Assembly (NCBI RefSeq): GCF_900626285.1
Contig: NZ_LR131147.1
Location: 333,445 to 370,334, forward strand
Length of the DNA stretch: 36,890 bases
From: Intestinimonas massiliensis (ex Afouda et al. 2020)
Lineage (GTDB): Bacteria > Bacillota > Clostridia > Oscillospirales > Oscillospiraceae
Reading direction: 5' to 3'
This document shows, one piece after another, positions 13,962 to 22,281 of the stretch (the first letter of the stretch is position 1; each line of letters opens with the position of its first letter). The position numbers and the translations under genes were made by a program. The notes beneath the pieces are model-generated. The model was not told the DNA's origin and made no database searches. It worked only from the letters and a program-made list of their open reading frames with translations.

Positions 13962-15116
13962 ATGTCTGGTGTGCGTAAATCTGAACGCAAAAATCCCCAG
14001 CGAGATTTACCACCTAAACCTTCACCGTCTTACGATGAAGTTAAGAAAAAATTTGGTATGGAAAACATGACAATAGAAGAATTAACAGTTTTTCTTCGAC
14101 ATACCTCCCGATGGCTTGGTACTGATCTTACCACAAAATCGGTTAAAAACTATATCAAAACTATTTGTGACCATAGCGATGGGCTGTTGCGACCAGATGA
14201 TTTTAAAGAAAATCCGGAAAACCCCAAAAGTTCATATTGCATACGGCCAGAATGTCAGGGACTACTAGTTGTCTTGATCAATTCTGAATATTTTGACGGA
14301 CGCAAGAATGATCGTAGATTAAAGACCCGTTCTGACCTTAATAATCAATTAGCAAAAAATGTACGAGAGTATCTTACAGACAGCGATAAGCAGCTCGTCT
14401 TAAATAACCCAAGCTATGTCAATGCAGAATTAGAGGCTCAATTGTCCCGGCAAATCAACCAGCAACTCATCATTCTTTTACGTACTATGTACCATGTTTC
14501 ACCAGTAATTCGATATAAACTGATGATGGAATTTATAAAACAGCTTGTGAACTTAAACGACTGGATGTCCAGACAAGATTCGAAGGAAATTGCTGCCCGT
14601 CTGGTTTATGCGCATGAGCTGGACGCAATACATGATGCACTGTATCAGAAAGGGCTTTTTTCCTCTAAATCGCTGGATGAATTACTCATCAACCTTCTTG
14701 CATTTCGTATGCATGACAAAGAATTCACTTATATTGAAGATAATGAGCAAATGACTCCAATAGGTGTGTATTTGGCTACTCTCATTTTTCAGAGTGAATT
14801 TCCTAAAGAATCTGAAACACAAAAACAGATGGATGACATCAATCGAGCAATAGAAAATCAATCACTCTATCAATGCATACAGGAAAAGGCCAAGAAGATT
14901 TTGGATTTAAGCAATCCTTTTGAGGAACAAATGTATTACGATCTGATGAATATGGCCAAAATGCGCTGTTGCACCCCGTATGTTTCTCCAGAAGATTACG
15001 ATCGCATGGTGCGTTTTACAGAAAGCGCAATTGCAGATGACAAATGGGATATTATAAATAAATTTCTTCAATTAGGAAATCGGGCGCTATCTAAACAAGA
15101 CATGGAAAAAAACTGA
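13962..15116 (+). CDS. Unknown 384-aa partner of the IrrE-HTH protein
   Basis: I do not recognise this protein. It is mostly helical with no membrane segment or signal peptide. Residues about 35-100 ('MTIEELTVFLRHTSRWLG', 'TTKSVKNYIKTICDHSDGLL') have the look of a small DNA-binding helix-turn-helix, ahead of a Cys/Pro segment ('YCIRPECQGLLVVLINSEYF'). This is a weak impression. The remaining 280 residues are helical and charged. ATG 13962 follows AGGAGG. It lies 55 bases after the peptidase gene, the same AT-leaning composition continues, and a strong terminator ends it, so the two likely form one unit. It might be the substrate, regulator or effector of the peptidase. Confidence 0.75.
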   Translation: MSGVRKSERKNPQRDLPPKPSPSYDEVKKKFGMENMTIEELTVFLRHTSRWLGTDLTTKSVKNYIKTICDHSDGLLRPDDFKENPENPKSSYCIRPECQGLLVVLINSEYFDGRKNDRRLKTRSDLNNQLAKNVREYLTDSDKQLVLNNPSYVNAELEAQLSRQINQQLIILLRTMYHVSPVIRYKLMMEFIKQLVNLNDWMSRQDSKEIAARLVYAHELDAIHDALYQKGLFSSKSLDELLINLLAFRMHDKEFTYIEDNEQMTPIGVYLATLIFQSEFPKESETQKQMDDINRAIENQSLYQCIQEKAKKILDLSNPFEEQMYYDLMNMAKMRCCTPYVSPEDYDRMVRFTESAIADDKWDIINKFLQLGNRALSKQDMEKN

Positions 15117-15196
15117 AGCAATATCTTTCCGTTTCTAATACAACTCTCGCATGGTAGCCTGGAAGCGCCAGATGAGAGTTGACTCAGAAATGTGCG

Positions 15197-15249
15197 CCGG
15201 GGCGCATCTGAATGACTTTAATTGTCATTTGGATGCGCCCCGGTTTTTT
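15197..15249 (+). terminator. Strong terminator after the 384-aa gene
   Basis: Twelve-bp perfect arms CCGGGGCGCATC and GATGCGCCCCGG, with extra inner pairing (ATGAC/GTCAT), followed by six T. Confidence 0.95.
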
Positions 15250-15261
15250 ATTTCCAATATA

Positions 15262-15290
15262 GAGCGACGGACACGCCATGTCCGACGCTC
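15262..15290 (+). promoter_or_regulatory. Palindromic site GGACA-N5-TGTCC, site 2 (extended)
   Basis: The core is at 15269-15283. The symmetry extends to 12-bp arms (GAGCGACGGACA and TGTCCGACGCTC) with one mismatch around 5 bases. It lies 90 bases before site 3 and upstream of the HTH gene at 15421, within a noncoding stretch that starts after the terminator. Confidence 0.65.
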
Positions 15291-15358
15291 ACTCAGCAGA
15301 GATGCTATTCTATGTCCACCAAGGCCGGACTCATTTTTTCAAAAAAGTTTTTTAATCC

Positions 15359-15390
15359 GGACATGAGCTGTCCGCTTTAACCTGTATGAT
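15359..15390 (+). promoter_or_regulatory. Palindromic site 3 and -10 of the HTH gene
   Basis: GGACA-N5-TGTCC at 15359-15373 is flanked by C and G, so the arms are 6 bp. A -10-like TATGAT lies at 15385-15390. The site would overlap the -35 position, where no consensus -35 exists, fitting either a repressor operator or an activator site. Confidence 0.6.
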
Positions 15391-15420
15391 TCGGCCATGG
15401 AGGTGAAAGGGGGTGAGAGT

Positions 15421-15738
15421 GTGAGGATCAACGACCGGCAGCAGCAGATCATCAACCTGCTGTGCCAGCGGCGGAGCGATACCGTTCAGAATCTGGCGAC
15501 GGAACTCGGCGTCTGCGAACGGACCATCCGCCGTGACATTGAAGAGCTCACACTCACCTACCCCCTTGAGACAGTCCGGGGCCGATATGGCGGCGGGGTA
15601 AGGATGGCCGACTGGTACTTTCAGGACCGGCCAAAGCTATCTCCCAAGCAGACCGCCCTGCTCAAGCGATTGGCGGTTGGACTGCACGGCGAGGACCTGG
15701 ACGAAATGAACCAGATCCTGGCCCGTTTCGCTTCCTGA
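15421..15738 (+). CDS. Short HTH transcriptional regulator (HTH_11/DeoR-like)
   Basis: A 105-residue DNA-binding protein. Residues 1-60 are an HTH_11/DeoR-type winged helix ('RQQQIINLLCQRRSDTVQNLATELGVCERTIRRDIEEL') with a wing ending 'GRYGGGVRMADWY', as in WYL-type regulators, but there is no WYL effector domain; a short helical tail follows. I chose GTG 15421 because AAGGGGGTGAG precedes it; an ATG at 15397 has no ribosome site. Two palindromic GGACA-N5-TGTCC sites lie directly upstream and a third 1.5 kb away, making this protein a prime candidate for their binder. It precedes the helicase-recombinase operon and may control it. Confidence 0.8.
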   Translation: MRINDRQQQIINLLCQRRSDTVQNLATELGVCERTIRRDIEELTLTYPLETVRGRYGGGVRMADWYFQDRPKLSPKQTALLKRLAVGLHGEDLDEMNQILARFAS

Positions 15739-16123
15739 AGGAGCGCCCGCCGCTCCACGGCACCTTGAAAAGTTCATACCAGCAGTACGGAGAACCACCC
15801 GAACAGTCGAGCGTCATGCAGCGCGCGCCATGACACCCAGGGCATCTGCCCTGGGCCGAGCGAGAACGCCACCTGCATGGGGCGCTATGGCACGCGCTTT
15901 TGCAATGACGCTGTTTGGGTACATAATGAGACACCTCGCTTGGCCTGCGCGTAAGACAGGCGGCGCTGCCCCGGAGTTGAAAGCAGTAGAGACTCCAGGT
16001 AAAAGCCCGTGCGGCCTCTTGCCAGAAGCCGATCCGTACTGTTCCCCATCGTCGGGGGGCGAGCTGCAAATACGACGAGAATGAAAAAGAAAAATAACTC
16101 ACTTATTCAAGGAGATTTTACAA
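15739..16123 (+). other. 385-base noncoding stretch with hairpins
   Basis: No gene is supported. GC-rich inverted repeats include GTCATG/CATGAC (15813-15834), a perfect 9-bp stem CCCAGGGCA/TGCCCTGGG (15836-15855), and distant partners GCGTCAT (15811-15817) and ATGACGC (15905-15911) that could close a larger structure. It precedes the helicase gene, so it may be a structured leader RNA or a recombination or replication site of the SCC-like module. Confidence 0.45.
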
Positions 16124-18052
16124 ATGATTAGTTATCATAACAGGCAGGTCGCACATCGTGAGATCGACCATATCTTTCAGGACCTCTTCCCAAGCCATGG
16201 CATGACGGCCCGGCCCAGCCAAATCGAGTTGAGCCACAAGATGCTGGATGCCATGATTCACAGCAAAATCGCTTTAAGTGACGCGGGAACGGGAATCGGC
16301 AAGACCTATGCCTATCTGGTGGCTGGTGTTTCTTTTTCTCGTGCGTTGAGCCGGGAGAACATCCCTTTCCAGCCCATCCTCATTTCCACCTCCAGCATCG
16401 CCCTGCAAACGGCGGTAAGGGAGGAATACATCCCGTTCCTCTCCTCTGTTCTTTTGGAGGATAAGCTGATCCAGGCCCCCATCCGGGCGGTCATTCGCAA
16501 AGGAAAAAGTCACTATGTCTGTGATGAGCGTCTGATGCGCCGCCTGCGGCAGGTAGACCTGGAACGAAAAAATCCGCTGGCCGCACAGGCACTCCTCTCC
16601 CTGCGGGATCATTTGGACGCAGACCAAGCCCCCCATCTCAGTCAGTATGACCGAAATCGTGTATGTGTCCCAACGATTTGTGATTGCCGCCGGGATGGCT
16701 GCCGGTACCTCTGCTATATGGAAGCCTGCAACTCTGACCGCTATCTGTTTCAGATCTGTAACCACAATCTGCTGCTGGCAGACGCCATCCATCGTGGCAG
16801 CGGTCACCGCCCCATCCTGCCGGACGTTGGCGCTTTGATCATTGATGAAGCACACAAGCTGCCTGAGACTGCCCGGCAGATGTTTGGCATTACCCTGGCA
16901 GCCAAGGACATCCGCACGCTGATCCGCACCCTACGGGCGGAACGATATCTGCTGGCATCGGAATCCCTGGCTGATATGGCGTCGGCGCTTCTGAAGCTTA
17001 TGTCACTGCCTTATGATGGTGATCGCCCTTTTTCGGACTATGTCCGACACATGATAGGACCGGCCCGAACCCTGGCTACCATTCAGAGACAGATCGGCGG
17101 GGTACTGACACCAACTGCCAGAAAGGAATTGGATCGGATATCCTCCGCAATCCATCTGTTTTTGCAGGAACGCTCTGACCTGGTATTCTACACTGCGGCG
17201 GATGACGATGGCGGCACATTGCTGTGCGCCTCCATCTCCGACCTGACCGCCCAGCTCCAAGCAACACTCTGGTCACAGCCCCAGCCCGTCCTCCTTACTT
17301 CCGGGACGTTGGCCATAGGTAAAGACTTTTGTCGTTTCAAAGAGGAGGCTGGCCTCACCGATAACTCTCGGGTGGAGGAATCTGTTTCACCCTCTCCCTT
17401 TGATTACCGGAAAAACTGCCTGCTCTATTTTCCCACGATGCCGCCCAGGCAGCACGAAGCGGACTACTTTGCCAAGCTGGCCGAGGAGATCCGCACATTA
17501 CTGATTGCGGTTCACGGCCATGCGTTGGTGCTGTTCACTTCTTATGCAGCCATGTCCGCTGTGAAGGATCGTTTGAAACAACAGCCCCTTCCGTTTCCGC
17601 TGTTTACCATGGGACGGAACGCCCCGCACACCATGGCCCAGTTCAAGGCGGCACCCGGAAGCGTCCTGTTTGCCACCGGCGCTGCCTGGGAGGGTTTTGA
17701 CTTTCCCGGAGACTGTGTCTCTTTGCTGGTCATCCCCCGACTACCGTTCCAATATCCGGACGCCTTGCAAGAAAAAAAGAGAGAGGCATATCCTGATCTC
17801 CGCACGTTCATCCGGGCCGTGGCTGTGCCGGAGATGCAGATCAGACTCAAGCAAGGGTTTGGACGAGCCATCCGCTTGGAGACTGACACCTGTGCCATCG
17901 CCATTTTGGATGAACGAGCCGCCAAGGGTAGCCGTTACTTCCGGGATGTTCAATCCGCGCTGCCGGAAATGCCTGTCACAAGCAGCATCTATGCGGTAGA
18001 ACGGTTTATCCGGCGGGTCAAGGATGAGAGCTACTTTGAGGAGGCTGCGTGA
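16124..18052 (+). CDS. DinG/XPD-type ATP-dependent DNA helicase
   Basis: A 642-residue superfamily 2 helicase. Walker A is AGTGIGKT (54-61), Walker B is DEAH (241-244), and motif VI is 'QGFGRAIR' (577-584). Between the first two motifs are seven cysteines (133, 181, 186, 188, 193, 197, 202), of which four could hold a 4Fe-4S cluster as in XPD/DinG helicases; the dense cluster is more than needed. The ATG follows AAGGAG. It heads an operon with a SHOCT-like protein, three recombinase-family genes and a phosphoesterase, so a role in element replication or excision is likelier than chromosomal repair. This parallels the helicase near ccr genes in SCC elements by analogy only. Confidence 0.88.
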   Translation: MISYHNRQVAHREIDHIFQDLFPSHGMTARPSQIELSHKMLDAMIHSKIALSDAGTGIGKTYAYLVAGVSFSRALSRENIPFQPILISTSSIALQTAVREEYIPFLSSVLLEDKLIQAPIRAVIRKGKSHYVCDERLMRRLRQVDLERKNPLAAQALLSLRDHLDADQAPHLSQYDRNRVCVPTICDCRRDGCRYLCYMEACNSDRYLFQICNHNLLLADAIHRGSGHRPILPDVGALIIDEAHKLPETARQMFGITLAAKDIRTLIRTLRAERYLLASESLADMASALLKLMSLPYDGDRPFSDYVRHMIGPARTLATIQRQIGGVLTPTARKELDRISSAIHLFLQERSDLVFYTAADDDGGTLLCASISDLTAQLQATLWSQPQPVLLTSGTLAIGKDFCRFKEEAGLTDNSRVEESVSPSPFDYRKNCLLYFPTMPPRQHEADYFAKLAEEIRTLLIAVHGHALVLFTSYAAMSAVKDRLKQQPLPFPLFTMGRNAPHTMAQFKAAPGSVLFATGAAWEGFDFPGDCVSLLVIPRLPFQYPDALQEKKREAYPDLRTFIRAVAVPEMQIRLKQGFGRAIRLETDTCAIAILDERAAKGSRYFRDVQSALPEMPVTSSIYAVERFIRRVKDESYFEEAA

Positions 18053-18198
18053 TGGAGATCCGAAACGAACTGCGTTACCTGTTATCGGTGGGTCTATGGG
18101 AACGGATGGCTGCAGACGGCCTGCTGACCAAAGAAGAACTGGCCAGAGCCAAACGGTTGTCCGCAGAACGATACCGGCCCGGAACTGTTTGGGAATAG
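18052..18198 (+). CDS. Small SHOCT-like protein, 48 aa
   Basis: A 48-residue protein, 'MEIRNELRYLLSVGLWERMA' then 'LLTKEELARAKRLSAERYRP'. The second half matches the SHOCT (short C-terminal) helical hairpin pattern, 'G-L-L-T-x-E-E-L-x-x-A-K'. Its ATG shares a base with the helicase TGA, which means tight translational coupling. The coupling and its place before recombinase 1 support a real gene; SHOCT domains often mediate oligomerisation, but no role can be assigned here. Confidence 0.7.
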   Translation: MEIRNELRYLLSVGLWERMAADGLLTKEELARAKRLSAERYRPGTVWE

Positions 18199-18267
18199 TG
18201 CTGGCTATTCCCGCAGGAGTGTGGTATGGTTTCGTTGCCGAAAAAGATGGAAGGAGGCGAATGAGAA

Positions 18268-19815
18268 ATGGCTGAAGTACAAGTGATCCCACCCAAGGCA
18301 GCGAGACCAGACACCCTGCGGGTAGCAGCCTATTGCCGTGTCAGCTCCGACTCTGCGGACCAGCTCCACTCCTACGCCGCCCAGATCCGGGCTTATACGC
18401 AGGCGATCAACGCCCACGATGGCTGGGATCTGGTAGACATCTACGCAGATGAGGGCCTGACCGGCACGCGGATGGATAAGCGGGAGGACTTCAACCGCCT
18501 GATGGCAGACTGCCGGAAGGGCAAAATCGATAGGATCGTGGTCAAGTCCATCTCCCGATTTGCCCGGAACACCCGTGACTGCCTCGCCACCCTGCGGGAA
18601 CTTTCCTCGCTGGGTGTGACCGTCAAGTTTGAAAAAGAGAATATCGACACTGGAACGCTCACCTCAGAACTGATGGTGAGCGTTTCCGCTTCTCTGGCCC
18701 AGGAGGAATCCATCTCCATCTCCAAAAACCAACGTATGAGCTATCAGCGCCGCATGGAGCGCGGGGAGTTTATTACCTGCTCCGCACCATTTGGATACCA
18801 AATCGTTGATGGTAAGAATCTTACAATCGTAGAGGATCAGGCAGAGATCGTAAAGTGGATTTTTGCAGCCTATCTTAGAGGATATAGCTCTGAGTGGATT
18901 GCCCAGGAGTTAAGTGAGAATGGGCCTGCCCCCCTTCATGGTGGGCAAAAATGGCATCAGCAGACCATTCGAAAGATCTTAACAAACGAGAAATACATTG
19001 GAGATGCCCTCTGCCAGAAAACCTACACAACCAACACATTTCCATATCGCAGGAAAGATAACCATGGTGAGGCGGACCAATATTATGTAGAACATACCCA
19101 CCCTGCCATTATCAGCTATGAGGACTTTCAAAAAGTTCAGGAACTGCTGAAGCGGCGGGCAGAACGGCAGTCGATTCCACATGATCAGACCCCGCTTGCT
19201 CGGAAGATCATCTGTGGGCAGTGTGGGACGCTGTACATGCGGAGAATTTCGAAAGCTGGATACGTCTCCTGGGTATGTCGCAAGCATGACAGAAAAGCCG
19301 CCGACTGCCCCAACGGACGGATCAGCGAGGACAGCATCCATGCAGCATTCCTCCGGATGTATCGCAAGCTCCGCACCCATGACGGCATCGTGCTGGCACC
19401 TGTGCTGAGGCAAATGGATACTTTGTCAGATGCCCTGCACCGCGGCAACCCGGCCATGCTGGCGGTCAACACAGCCATCGCCACGGCATCCGAGCAGAGT
19501 TATCACCTCACAAAGCTGCACACGGCAGGTCTCCTGGACAAGGCTGCCTTATCCGCAAAGCAGGCGGAACTCAACGCCAAGCTGACAGAACTACGACGGG
19601 AGAGGCGAAAGCTGCTTTGCAATGAGGATATTGATGAGCAGGTCGATGCAATTCGCCTGACGATTGATACCATCCGAAATGGTCCGGAGACTCTGTCCAG
19701 CTTTGACGAAGCCCTGTTTACCAAGCTAGTGGAACGAATCGTTGTAGATACTCAGGGCACCATCCGCTTTCAACTATATGGCGGGTTTGAATTCCAAGAA
19801 ACACTGGAGGCGTAG
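18268..19815 (+). CDS. Large serine recombinase 1 of the trio
   Basis: A 515-residue large serine recombinase. The catalytic Ser26 lies in 'RVAAYCRVSSDS'; the resolvase domain covers about 17-165, with 'YADEGLTGTRMDKREDF' and 'VKSISRFARNT'. The recombinase domain (about 180-290), zinc ribbon ('IICGQCGTLY', later 'CRKHDRKAADC') and coiled coil (about 400-460) follow. It differs clearly from the TnpX-like enzymes at 4019 and 25436 and resembles the ccr-like lineage in domain make-up. ATG 18268 follows AAGGAGG. Its stop is 3 bases before the next gene. Confidence 0.92.
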   Translation: MAEVQVIPPKAARPDTLRVAAYCRVSSDSADQLHSYAAQIRAYTQAINAHDGWDLVDIYADEGLTGTRMDKREDFNRLMADCRKGKIDRIVVKSISRFARNTRDCLATLRELSSLGVTVKFEKENIDTGTLTSELMVSVSASLAQEESISISKNQRMSYQRRMERGEFITCSAPFGYQIVDGKNLTIVEDQAEIVKWIFAAYLRGYSSEWIAQELSENGPAPLHGGQKWHQQTIRKILTNEKYIGDALCQKTYTTNTFPYRRKDNHGEADQYYVEHTHPAIISYEDFQKVQELLKRRAERQSIPHDQTPLARKIICGQCGTLYMRRISKAGYVSWVCRKHDRKAADCPNGRISEDSIHAAFLRMYRKLRTHDGIVLAPVLRQMDTLSDALHRGNPAMLAVNTAIATASEQSYHLTKLHTAGLLDKAALSAKQAELNAKLTELRRERRKLLCNEDIDEQVDAIRLTIDTIRNGPETLSSFDEALFTKLVERIVVDTQGTIRFQLYGGFEFQETLEA

Positions 19816-19818
19816 GCA

Positions 19819-20595
19819 ATGGCAAATCGGAAGATATTGTATGGCTACCAGATCATACACGGCGATCTGGTCATCCAGGAGGAGGAACGACTCACTGTTC
19901 AAAATATATTTACCACCTATCTGGCCGGGTTATCCTATCAGGCACTGGCAGACCGGATGAATGCGGACAACATCCCGTTCTCTCAGGAATCGCCGCTGTG
20001 GAACAAGCACAAAATCAAGCGAATGCTGGAAAACTCTCGCTATGCCGGGGAAAATGGATACCCACCCATTATTGACCAAGATACCTTCCAGCAAGTGCAG
20101 GAAAAGATCTCAGAAAAGACAAGTGGGAAGTTTCCACGCCGGACGGAATCGGATGGCTTATGGCAAAAGCTGCGAAGCGGATGCTGTCAGACTCGCCTGC
20201 TCCGAACCGGAGGGCCAATCGGGCATACCGGAAACGTCCATCTGAAATGTTCTGCCTGCAGAAACGCATTTGTTGTCGGGAAGGAGGAACTGCTTGCGCA
20301 GACGGCACGGCAGCTTGCGGCACATGAAAAACCCATATGTAAGCCATACGCGCCCTCTGCGGAGGCTGTTCGCCTGGCCAATGCCATTAACCGGGCGTTG
20401 GAACAGCCAGGAGACGGTAAGGAGGCTCTCTCCCACATCCTGCAAGGGGCAGCTGCCCGGTATGCCTGCTGTGATGATGGTGTGGATACGGCTGTAAGCC
20501 AAACGCAGCCCGACCAAATCGACTGGGAACGCTTCGAACGAACGGTCTCCCATATCATAATCGGAACAGATAACGCAATCACCGTACACTTCTGA
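19819..20595 (+). CDS. Recombinase-like protein lacking the catalytic domain
   Basis: A 258-residue protein with only the DNA-binding half of a large serine recombinase: the recombinase domain (about 1-105, 'YGYQIIHGDLVIQEEERLTVQNIF', 'SYQALADRMNADNIPF', 'KIKRMLENSRYAGENGYPPIID') and a zinc-ribbon part with Cys-Cys and 'CSACRNAF'. No resolvase domain or serine motif is present, and the start is clean: ATG 19819 behind GGAGG overlapping the previous stop. So it was built this way, not recently truncated. It likely binds attachment DNA as an accessory or directionality partner of recombinases 1 and 3. Confidence 0.85.
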   Translation: MANRKILYGYQIIHGDLVIQEEERLTVQNIFTTYLAGLSYQALADRMNADNIPFSQESPLWNKHKIKRMLENSRYAGENGYPPIIDQDTFQQVQEKISEKTSGKFPRRTESDGLWQKLRSGCCQTRLLRTGGPIGHTGNVHLKCSACRNAFVVGKEELLAQTARQLAAHEKPICKPYAPSAEAVRLANAINRALEQPGDGKEALSHILQGAAARYACCDDGVDTAVSQTQPDQIDWERFERTVSHIIIGTDNAITVHF

Positions 20596-20618
20596 TTAGG
20601 AACAGAAAGGACAGCAAA

Positions 20619-22256
20619 ATGGAACAATCATCACTGGAACGCACCGTCCACCGTATTCCGGCATTACGCTCCAATGTAGCAGGCAACAAGACGAGACTCC
20701 ATGGCAGGCAGCGGGTGGCGGCTTACTGCCGGGTCAGCACCGACAGCGAGGAGCAGATCAACAGCTACACCGCCCAGAAAGCCTACTACACCCAGAAAAT
20801 TGAGGAGTCCCCAGATTGGGAACTGGCCGGGATCTTCGCGGACGAGGGGATCACCGGGACCAGTATGAAGAAGCGAAAAGAATTCAACCGGATGATCACC
20901 GCCTGCAAGCGGGGCAGGATCGACCTCATCCTGACAAAATCCCTCTCCCGTTTCGCACGAAATACAGTGGACTGCCTGGAGACTGTACGGATGCTGAAGG
21001 CCAGGGGGATCGGGGTCATCTTCGAAAAGGAAAATATCAATACGCTGACAGAGTCCAGCGAGTTCCTCATCACCCTGTTCAGCGGCTTTGCCCAGGCCGA
21101 GAGCGAATCCCTCAGCTCCAATATCCAGCTGGGCATCCGTATGGCAATGAAAGAGGGAAAGGTCAACTTCCACTACAGATCCATGCTGGGCTACCAAAGA
21201 GGAGCGGACGGTAAGCCGGAGATCGTACCGGAGGAGGCCGAGGTGGTGCGGCGAATCTACCGCCGGTACCTGGAGGGATGCAGTGAGGGCCAGATCCAGA
21301 GAGAACTTACCCAGGCCGGAGTCGCCACCGCAAAGGGTGTCAAGGCATGGTCCCATCAGATTGTGCATAACATCCTCACCAATGAAAAGTATGCGGGAGA
21401 CGCCCTGCTGCAAAAGACCTTCACCACAGACTGCATAAGCAAGAAGGTCAAGAAGAATACCGGCGAGCTGCCGCAGTATTATATCAAAGACAACCACACT
21501 GCCATCATTCCAAGGGACATCTACCAGCGGGTACAGGAGGAAATGGCAAGGCGGACCAGCAGGCGGAAAATCCTGCAGAAAAGTGGAAAAACAGAACAGG
21601 GCAAGTATTCCGCCAAATATGCGCTCAGTGAGCGGCTGGTCTGTGGGGAGTGTGGTTCCCCCTATAAGCGGTGTACCTGGGCCAGAAACGGCCTCAAACG
21701 GATCGTCTGGCGGTGCGTCTCCCGGCTGGAATTCGGGAAAAAATACTGCCATAACTCGCCTTCCATGGCGGAGGACAAGCTGCATACCGCGATCCTCACG
21801 GTGCTTAACCGGGTAGTTGAAGCAAGCGATGGCTTGCAGGATGAACTTGCAGAGACGCTCCGAATGGTATGTACTCCGGAAGGGGACGGGAACAACCTGT
21901 TGGAATTAGAACGCAACATGGAAGCACTTACCGCACGGCAGAATACACTGTTGGATCAGGTATTGGCCCACATGGATGACCTGACACTAACAGAGCAACT
22001 CAAAGCCCTGCTGGAAGAAAAGCAGCACCTGCAGACACGGATCGATGCAGCGAAGAAGAAGGCAGCCAACAGAATCAACGAGGACTCACGTATGGCAGAG
22101 TACACAGCTTATCTGGAGGAGCACCTCAATGGCTTCCCTCACTATGATGACGAGATCGTTCGAAAGATGATTGAACGGGTCACTGTAGTCGATTCGGAAA
22201 TAATCCGGGTCAAGTTCCGATACAGCGATTTGGAGATTGAACAGGCTGTATGCTAA
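20619..22256 (+). CDS. Large serine recombinase 3 of the trio
   Basis: A 545-residue large serine recombinase with catalytic Ser40 in 'RVAAYCRVSTDSEEQ' and 'TKSLSRFARNTVDCLETVR'. The resolvase domain is about 31-180, the recombinase domain about 195-310, the zinc ribbon has 'LVCGECGSPYKRC', and a coiled coil follows (about 430-500). It is closer to recombinase 1 than to the TnpX-like enzymes, but distinct. The ATG follows GAAAGGAC. Two full enzymes with a DNA-binding-only protein between them suggest a multi-subunit excision system. Confidence 0.92.
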   Translation: MEQSSLERTVHRIPALRSNVAGNKTRLHGRQRVAAYCRVSTDSEEQINSYTAQKAYYTQKIEESPDWELAGIFADEGITGTSMKKRKEFNRMITACKRGRIDLILTKSLSRFARNTVDCLETVRMLKARGIGVIFEKENINTLTESSEFLITLFSGFAQAESESLSSNIQLGIRMAMKEGKVNFHYRSMLGYQRGADGKPEIVPEEAEVVRRIYRRYLEGCSEGQIQRELTQAGVATAKGVKAWSHQIVHNILTNEKYAGDALLQKTFTTDCISKKVKKNTGELPQYYIKDNHTAIIPRDIYQRVQEEMARRTSRRKILQKSGKTEQGKYSAKYALSERLVCGECGSPYKRCTWARNGLKRIVWRCVSRLEFGKKYCHNSPSMAEDKLHTAILTVLNRVVEASDGLQDELAETLRMVCTPEGDGNNLLELERNMEALTARQNTLLDQVLAHMDDLTLTEQLKALLEEKQHLQTRIDAAKKKAANRINEDSRMAEYTAYLEEHLNGFPHYDDEIVRKMIERVTVVDSEIIRVKFRYSDLEIEQAVC

Positions 22257-22281
22257 AATAGAGACAAGGAGCGATTTACTT

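Noticed and set aside
20664..21785. 373-residue minus-strand frame inside recombinase 3
   Set aside because: A shadow of a well-supported recombinase with catalytic and zinc motifs; no independent signals.
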